Below are positions 1-6,731 of a stretch of 19,772 nt of DNA, in pieces. Made by a program: the position numbers and the translations under genes. The stretch lies in NCBI GenBank assembly GCA_023412455.1, contig JAEYNQ010000035.1:1-19772 (forward strand). The letters run 5' to 3'. This DNA is from Bacillota bacterium. Its GTDB lineage: Bacteria; Bacillota; Clostridia; Lachnospirales; Cellulosilyticaceae. The notes under the pieces are model-generated. The model was not told the DNA's origin, searched no databases, and saw only the letters and a program-made list of their open reading frames with translations. The stretch's first letter is position 1. Every line of letters begins with the position of its first letter.

Positions 1-73
1 ATTCTACACCACCCTTTGAATCTGCAATATAACCATCTAAACTCATTGCAATATATAAAATAGCTTTCCTCAT
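1..73 (-). CDS. Dihydrofolate reductase-family protein, N-terminus only
   Basis: This is the first 24 codons of a gene that runs off the left edge. The ATG at 73-71 is preceded by a good ribosome binding site (AAAGGAAGTG, about 4 bases away). The product begins MRKAILYIAMSLDGYIAD, the typical start of the RibD C-terminal / dihydrofolate reductase-like family (first beta strand, then SLDGYIA). Members are NADPH-dependent reductases, and small stand-alone bacterial ones often have unknown substrates. It is probably a chromosomal gene outside the mobile element, because it lies beyond both direct repeats. Only the start is visible, so substrate and completeness cannot be judged. Confidence 0.75.
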   Translation of the reverse strand, partial: MRKAILYIAMSLDGYIADSKGGVE

Positions 74-86
74 TCGTTCACTTCCT

Positions 87-227
87 TTACATATTATTTT
101 TTATTAAACCATTTACTCGGTGATTTGTTAAATCTTTGTCCATAGCCATTTGGGTATATGCCATATGAGCTTTCATAATCGTATCATTTATTAAATGTCC
201 ATCTTTCAATGTGCCTTCAACCAGGAA
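87..227 (-). pseudogene. C-terminal gene remnant next to the repeat junction
   Basis: An open frame of 46 codons ends in TAA at 89-87. It includes KAHMAYTQMAMDKD and ends in NGLIKNNM. It has no convincing start or ribosome binding site and begins right at the edge of the direct repeat, in frame after the repeat's TAA stop. I do not recognise the family. The simplest reading is the 3' end of a chromosomal gene cut off when an element inserted at the repeat. It lies immediately upstream of the dihydrofolate reductase-family gene. It could also be non-coding. Confidence 0.35.
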
Positions 228-270
228 TTATTTTCCCCTAGAGTATTTAACAACAGTCTCAACGTGCCTT
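223..270 (-). repeat. 48-bp direct repeat, copy 1 (attachment-site candidate)
   Basis: This stretch matches 1880-1927 at 46 of 48 positions in the same orientation, and the match stops abruptly on both sides. On the minus strand one frame reads RHVETVVKYSRGK and then stops. HVETVV is the C-terminal motif of RlmD/RumA-type 23S rRNA uracil methyltransferases. At the high-coordinate edge this copy also carries a dyad, ACGTGC-CTTA-GCACGT (262-277), of which copy 2 keeps only one half. A shared core with different arms is what hybrid attachment sites made by a serine recombinase look like. The attachment-site role is inference. Confidence 0.6.
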
Positions 271-284
271 AGCACGTCAAACAT
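228..284 (-). pseudogene. RlmD/RumA C-terminus-like fragment
   Basis: On the minus strand this encodes MFDVLRHVETVVKYSRGK and a TAA stop. RlmD/RumA methyltransferases (SAM-dependent, acting on 23S rRNA uracil) end with MFPxTxHVETVV. Here MF and HVETVV have the same four-residue spacing, but the P-x-T between them is lost. The frame is open a little further upstream (to about 356) without methyltransferase motifs I recognise, so this is not a working gene. It is probably the 3' piece of the target gene left at an insertion junction. No sequence search was possible. Confidence 0.4.
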
Positions 285-370
285 AATAGTATCTGCACTT
301 TTACACAATATTATGTATGATTGTCCCCCGGGGATACAAATTTTATAGGGGGTGTACTAGAAAATAGAGT

Positions 371-431
371 AAAAAAAGCCAGCTATATAAAAAGCCAGCT
401 ATATAATAGGAAGAAACTCTTATTATATAGC
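371..431 (-). terminator. AT-rich hairpin with T tracts, terminator-like
   Basis: A stem of 14 pairs (398-411 with 418-431, one G-T wobble, 6-base loop) lies 30 bases past the stop of the 456-residue gene. Read on the minus strand the stem is followed by TGGCTTTTT and then TGGCTTTTTTT. The tail contains a 16-bp tandem repeat (unit starting GCCAGCTATATA, at 378 and 394), so the T tract is duplicated. The stem is mostly A-T, so termination may be inefficient. Confidence 0.5.
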
Positions 432-461
432 CGTGTATATTGGTACCTAATATTATTTTAT

Positions 462-1832
462 TTACTTCCAGTCGTCGCCCCAATTAGGATATTGCTCAAT
501 TTCTTTACCATGGGATTCTAATACAATAATACCACTTGTTTTACCTTCAATAATTCTTTCACAATAGATCGTAAATATCCACTCATCACCAAAATCATAT
601 AGATAAGCAAATTTTTTATTTACTTTTAATTTTAATGTATTTAATTGCGTTTCACTTGCAGAGCGTTCTCCATATTCATTTGCTCTTGGGTCGTAGTATG
701 CATTATTTGACCAAGGCTTATTATCCATATAAAAAGCATAGAGATGATCATCATCAAAACCAATTGCTTCTAAAATTGCATAACTTAACTGTTCAAGAGT
801 TACATAACCATCTACTTGCATTCTGACCCATACACTAGGTTCTGCTCTAAGTTCAATCTTAAAAATATATGAGCTGTTCATTTGTACTTCTGTACCTACA
901 CGAGTAAATGTAGTGAACCCATCACTGCTTATCTTTTTTTGGAAAAGGATCTCCAACTCCCTAGTAAATGGTCTTATCTCATTTTTGACAGGTTTAATAA
1001 CATTTTCATGCTTACCTAACCCCTTTTTTCCTAATATTGAACTTATTGCTTCAGATAAAGGATCATTTCCTTCCAGCATCTCCCGATAATCCTCAATAAT
1101 CGGTGTATCTTTTCTTAAAAATATTTTTAAGCATTTATAGTCTGAAATATCTTTTAAAACAATCTTACTTAAATAAGTTGGGCACACACTGCTTATTAAT
1201 ATTTTTTCTCCATGTGAATAAAATTTCTTATTTTCAATCATCTCCATCTCACATAGGCCTAAACTTTTAATAGAGTAAAATAATTTCCAAGCTGTTCCAA
1301 ATGTACATTCATATTTACTCGGAACTTTATACAACCTGTCTTCAGCCCAATTGACTCTTATATCTTCACCAATATTGAGATGTACTAAATCCTCTATTGT
1401 CTCAGCAATTTTATTATAAATCATACCTATATATATGGCTGAGTTGCCGTATAATTGAGCCGGCTCAACTTCATTAAAATACGTATTAAGAATGACAATA
1501 TACTTTTCCACAACATTCATATTTTCATATATTTTATGGGATTCATTTTTCTCCAAGACCCTTTTAGTACTCGATAAGGATACCTCATTATATAAATTTA
1601 ACCCCTTTAAAATATTATACCAAAAATAAATACTAGGATATTGATCCATTCCCTTTGTAGGACTAGTTACATCTACCTTATCAATCATTAGTTTATTAAC
1701 TTCAAAACAATCTTTTTTTCCCAAATTACCCGCCTTTGTTAATATGGGACAGTGACTATCAATATAATCTATAAGCATTGTTAGCTGTTCTACAACTTTT
1801 GTCATTTCTAAAATCAGTTTTTCTTCTAGCAT
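462..1832 (-). CDS. Protein with C-terminal pRiA4b ORF-3-like domain
   Basis: The product has 456 residues. The last third (about 322-456) matches the plasmid pRiA4b ORF-3-like family: a first strand IFKIELR, then PSVWVRMQVD, a GFDDDHLYAF segment, and the hallmark YLYDFGDEW near residue 410. The family is common on plasmids and other mobile elements and is sometimes labelled TnpR-like, but it has no established enzyme activity. The first 320 residues are mixed alpha/beta, without a signal peptide, membrane segment or motif I recognise. Stand-alone family members are usually shorter than this, so the N-terminal extension is unusual. The start follows a modest site (TAGGGT). The gene is alone, set between two 48-bp direct repeats with a hairpin behind it, which suggests cargo of a mobile element. 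Its function is unknown. Confidence 0.85.
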   Translation of the reverse strand: MLEEKLILEMTKVVEQLTMLIDYIDSHCPILTKAGNLGKKDCFEVNKLMIDKVDVTSPTKGMDQYPSIYFWYNILKGLNLYNEVSLSSTKRVLEKNESHKIYENMNVVEKYIVILNTYFNEVEPAQLYGNSAIYIGMIYNKIAETIEDLVHLNIGEDIRVNWAEDRLYKVPSKYECTFGTAWKLFYSIKSLGLCEMEMIENKKFYSHGEKILISSVCPTYLSKIVLKDISDYKCLKIFLRKDTPIIEDYREMLEGNDPLSEAISSILGKKGLGKHENVIKPVKNEIRPFTRELEILFQKKISSDGFTTFTRVGTEVQMNSSYIFKIELRAEPSVWVRMQVDGYVTLEQLSYAILEAIGFDDDHLYAFYMDNKPWSNNAYYDPRANEYGERSASETQLNTLKLKVNKKFAYLYDFGDEWIFTIYCERIIEGKTSGIIVLESHGKEIEQYPNWGDDWK

Positions 1833-1879
1833 CTTATAACCCTACTTTCTTATTCTTTCAACTGTGTGTTAATGTTGTA

Positions 1880-1927
1880 AGGAATTATTTTTCCCTAGAG
1901 CATTTAACAACAGTCTCAACGTGCCTT
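1880..1927 (-). repeat. 48-bp direct repeat, copy 2 (attachment-site candidate)
   Basis: This is the partner of 223-270, with two mismatches. On the minus strand it reads RHVETVVKCSREK and then TAA. An in-frame TAA lies directly upstream, so it cannot be part of a longer gene here. It sits in the 216-base gap between the helicase stop and the start of the 456-residue gene, in which I see no gene. It could be the left attachment site of the prophage, with copy 1 belonging to an older or adjacent insertion. Which copy pairs with the far right end of the element cannot be seen. Confidence 0.6.
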
Positions 1928-2048
1928 TAGACTTCAAGTAGAAACTAATTGGCAAAATATCTACCGTATATGTAAGAGATTTTAAAGTTTACCCCCTCTA
2001 CCCCCCTAATTATAATCTAACTTATTTAGTATACATCAACTTTTCTAC

Positions 2049-4493
2049 TTATAACAACTCTTTTACTATCATTCTAGTAATTTCTTCGTCATATTTTATA
2101 CCTAAGCTACGATATTTATACTCATGAAAGTCATAAGGTATATATGTTCTGGTTTCTTTTTTTGATTTGATATAATAAATATGTTTAAAAAGCTCATACG
2201 GATCATTATCATTATATTTACAACTTTTGAAAAATAGTTTTAGCCAATTCGATGCTTTAACCTCTCCATCTACAATTTCCAGTTTATATGCATTAGGTTG
2301 TAATTTACCAAACTCCAACTTATGTAAATATACAAAGTCATCTTGAGAAAAGTTTTTACAGAAAAATAATATCTTATATAGTGCACTTGTAAAAGGATTA
2401 AAATCAAATCTATCTAACCAATATCCCTTCCACTCTCCAGTCTGCACTACACTAACCTCATGCTTAATAATCCGTTCAAATTTTTTACACATATAGAAAA
2501 AAGGTAATGTTGGTATCAATGAGTTTAATTCATCTTTAATTAACTCATAGTCATTTTGTTCCTTTTCCGTTTTCCATACCTTTTCAATTGGAATATTAAG
2601 GTTGTACTCAGGACTAAATAATATTTCAAAACAAGTTTTATTTAAGCTCCCCGTATTTGCAAGAAAAACATATTCAAAAATTTTTTCCAAATCATATCTG
2701 TATTTATTAAAAATAAGCGGAATTTTAATTTCTTTTTTAAAGTGATTAAAATAAGGACTATACAATGGTTCATCTAAAATATATGACGCAGCATCTATGG
2801 GATTAATTGTTCTAATATCATAATCTAAATTAAATGTACACTTTATTGTATCAATCATTTCCCATTTTATATTATACGAATAAAAGATTTTATCATTTAC
2901 ACTTTCTAAAAATTTATCCATTTCTAAGAAATCAATATTTGAATCATTAGAAAAATTACTCACCAATTCATTTAATTTATTTAAAATTTTCTTTTTTAAA
3001 GTAGTTTTAAGCTGTTCAATATCATGTTCTTCAATGCTAAAATCTATTTCATCAGATATTTCATTTGATTCTATAAAATCCACCAACTCTAATTCTAAAT
3101 TTATATCATTATTATAATAATTTATTACCTCTTCTAGTTTATTATCAGTACATAATCTACGGATTTTTTCTACATACTCGTAAATCCTTTTAGACTTTTC
3201 TACATATCTATCTACGATTTCCTTAGTTAGCAATGTATTCTTAGATGGTAAATAGGATATCATACTTCCCATATAAGTTGATACAGCTTGATAAAAATTA
3301 GCAGTACTTACATCCCATCTATCTTTACTAATCAAAAATCTCATATTAATTTCATCATAGACACTTCCATTTTTGCCCATCCTATCAATTCTTCCAAAAC
3401 GTTGCTCTAGAGCTGACGGAAATGCTGATATATGATAGTTAATTACATAATTAAACGAAGGTAGATTTATTCCTTGTTCAGCAATCTGATATGTTAGAAT
3501 TAATACCGTAGGCATATTACTACTTACTTTTGAAAAATAGCTTAGTTCTTCTCTATTTTCACCAGTCACAACATAATATGTATAATCTGAACTTTCCTCT
3601 TTTGATTGACTATTTATTGTGTATTCTTTAAAATTATGTTCACTAAAATACCTTTTTAAATGGTAAGCCTCCTTTTCAACATATCTTGTAAAAATAACAA
3701 ATCTGCTTTTGTGATTAACTTTTAAACTATCCATCATACCATTTAGTAGTACTTCATCTTTTCCTATTTTATCATCATATTCCCATATTTCAGGTGTTAA
3801 TCTTTTTGCTTTTTTTTCAATAAGACCATCTTGATTAACTGCTGTTACTGTGTCTTTAAAATATCTTGTTATTGGACTCTTAACATCAAATGTAGCACAA
3901 ACAATATCTTTTTCATGCTTTCCATTACATTTTAATTTTTCTATCCATGTAGAATCCGGTATTTTATTGATGATATTAGAAGCTATTGTTTCATAAATAA
4001 ATAAATTTGACCAGTGATTTTTAATTGGAGATGCAGTCATTATTACAACTTTATCCGCATGCAAGTTTAATAAAGAATTATACCGAAGACTAGATTCATT
4101 AATAAATAAGTGAGCTTCATCAATAATTATCATTCCCCAGTCTTTTCCTTCTTGTTTTCTTATGTTTATAAAATGATTATTGACTACAGTAATTCTGTCA
4201 ATCAATCCCAAAGGGTCAAAAGGCAATTTATCGTACCAATCCTGTAAAAATTGACCATTATTAAACTCATCTCTTGGAACTAAAGAATTTGTAGTTATAA
4301 CCAATACATTTTTATTTGGATTTTTTTCTAAAAACTCAATCGCCATCATTCCAGCACTTATTGTTTTTCCTGTACCTACTTCATCAAATAAAAAAACTCT
4401 ATCATTGTTATTAATTCGCTCCACATTAGCAAATTGAATTGGATAAATTTCCAAATTATTAAAATTCACTTTTTTAATCCACTGTCTTTCCAT
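2049..4493 (-). CDS. SNF2/RapA-like superfamily 2 helicase (DEAH)
   Basis: The product has 814 residues. The N-terminal half is a complete helicase/ATPase core: Walker A in DEVGTGKT (37-44), Walker B as IIDEAH (123-128), motif III TAS (153-155), and motif VI QRFGRIDRMG (364-373). The DEVGxGKT form and motif VI place it near the SNF2/RapA branch, which translocates on duplex DNA and remodels bound proteins rather than simply unwinding. The C-terminal 430 or so residues are charged, AT-rich in coding, and without a nuclease or methylase motif I recognise. The start is supported by AAGGAG 6 bases upstream. It is transcribed alone, between the direct repeats and a terminator. Its position on accessory DNA of a prophage suggests anti-phage defence or another mobile-element function. 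That is inference, because no partner gene of a known helicase-based system is adjacent. Confidence 0.85.
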   Translation of the reverse strand: MERQWIKKVNFNNLEIYPIQFANVERINNNDRVFLFDEVGTGKTISAGMMAIEFLEKNPNKNVLVITTNSLVPRDEFNNGQFLQDWYDKLPFDPLGLIDRITVVNNHFINIRKQEGKDWGMIIIDEAHLFINESSLRYNSLLNLHADKVVIMTASPIKNHWSNLFIYETIASNIINKIPDSTWIEKLKCNGKHEKDIVCATFDVKSPITRYFKDTVTAVNQDGLIEKKAKRLTPEIWEYDDKIGKDEVLLNGMMDSLKVNHKSRFVIFTRYVEKEAYHLKRYFSEHNFKEYTINSQSKEESSDYTYYVVTGENREELSYFSKVSSNMPTVLILTYQIAEQGINLPSFNYVINYHISAFPSALEQRFGRIDRMGKNGSVYDEINMRFLISKDRWDVSTANFYQAVSTYMGSMISYLPSKNTLLTKEIVDRYVEKSKRIYEYVEKIRRLCTDNKLEEVINYYNNDINLELELVDFIESNEISDEIDFSIEEHDIEQLKTTLKKKILNKLNELVSNFSNDSNIDFLEMDKFLESVNDKIFYSYNIKWEMIDTIKCTFNLDYDIRTINPIDAASYILDEPLYSPYFNHFKKEIKIPLIFNKYRYDLEKIFEYVFLANTGSLNKTCFEILFSPEYNLNIPIEKVWKTEKEQNDYELIKDELNSLIPTLPFFYMCKKFERIIKHEVSVVQTGEWKGYWLDRFDFNPFTSALYKILFFCKNFSQDDFVYLHKLEFGKLQPNAYKLEIVDGEVKASNWLKLFFKSCKYNDNDPYELFKHIYYIKSKKETRTYIPYDFHEYKYRSLGIKYDEEITRMIVKELL

Positions 4494-4668
4494 AATAATC
4501 TCCTTAAGATTTAATTTTCTTTACAATTTCATACCTAATTATTTTTAATGGCTCTCTAAATTATAAAATTATCTTAATATTTTGTATATAATTTTCGTTA
4601 TTTTTAATTTAATCAATAATTAATTACACACAAACACATATACATAAGTACAGAATATCTGTGGAATA
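4494..4668. other. AT-rich intergenic region upstream of the helicase
   Basis: No gene is visible here. On the minus strand a perfect TATAAT lies at 4565-4560, about 67 bases before the helicase start, but no good -35 box stands 16-18 bases upstream of it. A TTGATT further upstream (about 4615) has no clear -10 partner. The region probably contains the helicase promoter, but I cannot place it. Confidence 0.3.
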
Positions 4669-4710
4669 TAAAAAAAGGTCAACTCAGATTAATTCCCCAA
4701 AGTCGACCTT
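4669..4710 (-). terminator. Rho-independent terminator after the 442-residue gene
   Basis: On the minus strand AAGGTCGACT pairs with AGTTGACCTT (4710-4701 with 4684-4675, one G-T pair). A 16-base loop separates the arms and a run of T follows. It lies 50 bases past the stop of the gene at 4760-6088 and ends the two-gene unit 6487-4760, separating it from the helicase. Confidence 0.75.
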
Positions 4711-4759
4711 GTATTAAACATCATATGGCATGCAGCTTACGTTCACTAGTGTAATAAAA

Positions 4760-6088
4760 CTACCAATATCTCTTCTTACAAAAAATATCTTTTTCCTCTT
4801 CTGTTTTATTGTGTTCTCTTTTTCCAAAAAAATTATCTTCTTTAGCAATTGCTGGATCAAACCAATCGGCCTTTTCCGAAGCCCATTTTACCCATTTTTC
4901 TATCTCTTCATTTAGTTCATTATGGTTGATAACTGCTTGTATATAAGCTCTAATTTCACAAGCCTTATGATAATCATTTACCTGATTCACTAATTCTTTA
5001 GTTTTTACTATTTCAGCTTCATATTGCTTTTTCTTTTCTTCTCGAATACGCTCTGCTTCAAGATATTGGCGGTGCTCTTCTTCTCGTTTTTCACGAGCAA
5101 TTTGATATTCTTCTGATAGCTTGTAAATCTGAATTATGATTTCATCCAATCGATCTTCTAGTTTTTTTTCTTCACTATCTCTAAAATACTTGCCTTGTTT
5201 AAATGTGACACGCAACTGGCCATTATATATTTCATCATATTTACGTATTCTAGGTTCTGAAGCCCATTTATGCTGCTTTAACGAGTCCTTATAAATTAGC
5301 ATCTGTTGAGCCTCTTGTTTTGTCATTACATGTGGAACTTTATCTTTTCCTTCTGCAAAGTGTATAGACACAATATCTTTTCGAATAGTCATTGATAGAT
5401 TATCATTGATTTTTCCACCGAGCTTTTCTACTGTCCTAAACAATACATCTAGTATACATGCAACTCTCTGCATAGATTCAGACGATACTTCTTTAAAATA
5501 TGCGGGTTCAATGTTTCCAGAACTATTATTACGATAATATCCTTTTGACTCATTTGTCTTTTTTATCTTTTCCCATTCTGCAATTTTCTTTCTATATGCT
5601 ACTAGCATTGGATGTAGGTTTGTTCTATTCTCCATCTTTATGTTCTGTATAGCCTCTATTACCTTAGATCCCTCATCAGATGGCAAAAATTTAAGAACTT
5701 CATATTTTTCATCTACGATAAAATCAGTTACTTCAACATTTATATCTGCTATTTCTTCATGGATTTCTCTAGATTCTTTTGTTTTAGGAAGTTCTGTGGA
5801 TTCTTCTTTATTACCAATAGCTGTCACTTTTTTAACTTTGCTATTTGCCAATGCTAATTTCACTTCTTCAATAGAAGAATCTGGGAGTTCAATTTTTTCT
5901 GTTGCTTTACCACAAGCAAGCTTAGTCCAATATCCAGAAGGTGGAATAGGAATTTGAAATTCACGACAACTTGTAAGTAGTTTTCCATAATTAAGATTAT
6001 GCTTTTTTGCTACACCACTAGCAGACATCTCCCACAGTTCTTGATAAAGATCTTCTCGCTTCAAAACAACAGTATCTTCAATGCTCAT
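4760..6088 (-). CDS. Coiled-coil protein with N-terminal HTH-like segment, function unknown
   Basis: The product has 442 residues. Residues 12-45 look like a helix-turn-helix (YQELWEMSASGVAKKHNLN followed by CREFQIPIPP) and run into PPSGYW (49-54). This N-terminal pattern occurs in a widespread family of uncharacterised proteins on mobile DNA. A long charged coiled coil rich in E, K and R runs from about 303 to 372, followed by a helical tail with WASEKADWFDP. There is no signal peptide and no catalytic motif I recognise. The start has AGGAGGAG 7 bases upstream. It lies 72 bases behind the small gene at 6161-6487, probably in one transcript ended by the hairpin at 4675-4710. The N-terminus suggests DNA binding and the coiled coil suggests oligomerisation or partner binding. 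Both are inference. Confidence 0.8.
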   Translation of the reverse strand: MSIEDTVVLKREDLYQELWEMSASGVAKKHNLNYGKLLTSCREFQIPIPPSGYWTKLACGKATEKIELPDSSIEEVKLALANSKVKKVTAIGNKEESTELPKTKESREIHEEIADINVEVTDFIVDEKYEVLKFLPSDEGSKVIEAIQNIKMENRTNLHPMLVAYRKKIAEWEKIKKTNESKGYYRNNSSGNIEPAYFKEVSSESMQRVACILDVLFRTVEKLGGKINDNLSMTIRKDIVSIHFAEGKDKVPHVMTKQEAQQMLIYKDSLKQHKWASEPRIRKYDEIYNGQLRVTFKQGKYFRDSEEKKLEDRLDEIIIQIYKLSEEYQIAREKREEEHRQYLEAERIREEKKKQYEAEIVKTKELVNQVNDYHKACEIRAYIQAVINHNELNEEIEKWVKWASEKADWFDPAIAKEDNFFGKREHNKTEEEKDIFCKKRYW

Positions 6089-6160
6089 TTATATTCTCCT
6101 CCTTTTTATCTTCCTTATAGTCGAAAAGCGAAAACGCATATTCAAACAAATCAATATCAT

Positions 6161-6487
6161 CTATTTTGCGTCTTCGCTTAAGATAAAAAGCAAGTCTTTT
6201 TTCATTTCTTGAAATTGCTCTATAATTGTTTCAAGGTTCCTTTCAATATTTTGCACTTGAACTTCAGATATCTTACCATATTTATATGCAATAAGTCGTT
6301 CATCAATAATCTGATAACTCCAACTATCTGTATAACGATCCTCGTTGTGAATTGCAAAGCCAATGGGTAATAAATCATTTCTCATTCCAATACTTACGGC
6401 CATTGGAGATATTCCCAAATAATCTCCAGCAATTTTACACGTAATCTTTGATATGTTTCTAATTTCCTCGTCTGTATATTGTGCCAT
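6161..6487 (-). CDS. Small predicted DNA-binding protein
   Basis: The product has 108 residues. Residues 15-46 (ITCKIAGDYLGISPMAVSIG, then LLPIGFA) match the form of excisionase/MerR-like helix-turn-helix proteins seen in Clostridia prophages, where the phrase LPIGxA follows the recognition helix. The rest includes a short strand region and a C-terminal helix. A strong AGGAGG lies 8 bases before the ATG. It is first in a two-gene unit with the coiled-coil protein and lies just beyond the recombinase terminator. It could be a recombination directionality factor or a local regulator. The position 250 bases from the recombinase pair makes that plausible, but nothing in the sequence proves it. 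Confidence 0.7.
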   Translation of the reverse strand: MAQYTDEEIRNISKITCKIAGDYLGISPMAVSIGMRNDLLPIGFAIHNEDRYTDSWSYQIIDERLIAYKYGKISEVQVQNIERNLETIIEQFQEMKKDLLFILSEDAK

Positions 6488-6683
6488 CTCACATTCCTCC
6501 TGAACTTAATTTATCTGCTCCCTCTCTTTAAACAAATCTCAAACTACTAGATACAAAGATTTATTTCCATTAAGCACCAGTAATATACACTAAATAAATT
6601 TAAGTTTAACAGCTTCTGATAATGGTATCATAGCAGATCTGTAATACTCGTTTTAAGCTTCTGCCAATTTAACTATGTAAAAC
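6488..6683. other. Intergenic region beyond the recombinases
   Basis: No gene is visible. The region must hold the start signals for the two-gene unit beginning at 6487, but I find no confident -35/-10 pair. A short dyad, TGATA-CCAT-TATCA on the minus strand (about 6618-6631), sits in the middle. Serine recombinase attachment sites often lie next to the recombinase gene, so this gap is one candidate place for such a site. Confidence 0.3.
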
Positions 6684-6723
6684 AAAAAAGCAGGGCTAAT
6701 TTAAGTATTCTTAAACCAGCCCT
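6684..6723 (-). terminator. Rho-independent terminator after the recombinases
   Basis: On the minus strand AGGGCT-GG-TTTAAG (6723-6710) pairs with CTTAAA-TT-AGCCCT (6705-6692), with a two-base internal mismatch and a short loop, and is followed by GCTTTTTTG. It lies 9 bases past the stop of the second recombinase and probably ends the whole late and recombinase transcript. Confidence 0.75.
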
Positions 6724-6731
6724 ATCTTATA

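Noticed and set aside
321..521. Plus-strand open frame with a hydrophobic C-terminus
   Set aside because: It begins at a TTG without a ribosome site, runs through the direct repeat edge, the hairpin and the end of the 456-residue gene, and has no recognisable domain.
635..826. Plus-strand open frame opposite the pRiA4b-like domain
   Set aside because: It is antisense to a well-supported domain, rich in H and L from reversed codons, and has no ribosome site.
462..1832. Calling the pRiA4b-like gene a transposon resolvase (TnpR)
   Set aside because: The label is a database habit. The protein has no resolvase catalytic motif, and there are no inverted repeats or transposase here.
5640..5957. 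Plus-strand open frame of 105 codons
   Set aside because: It is the serine-rich mirror image of the coiled-coil gene, with no start signal or domain.
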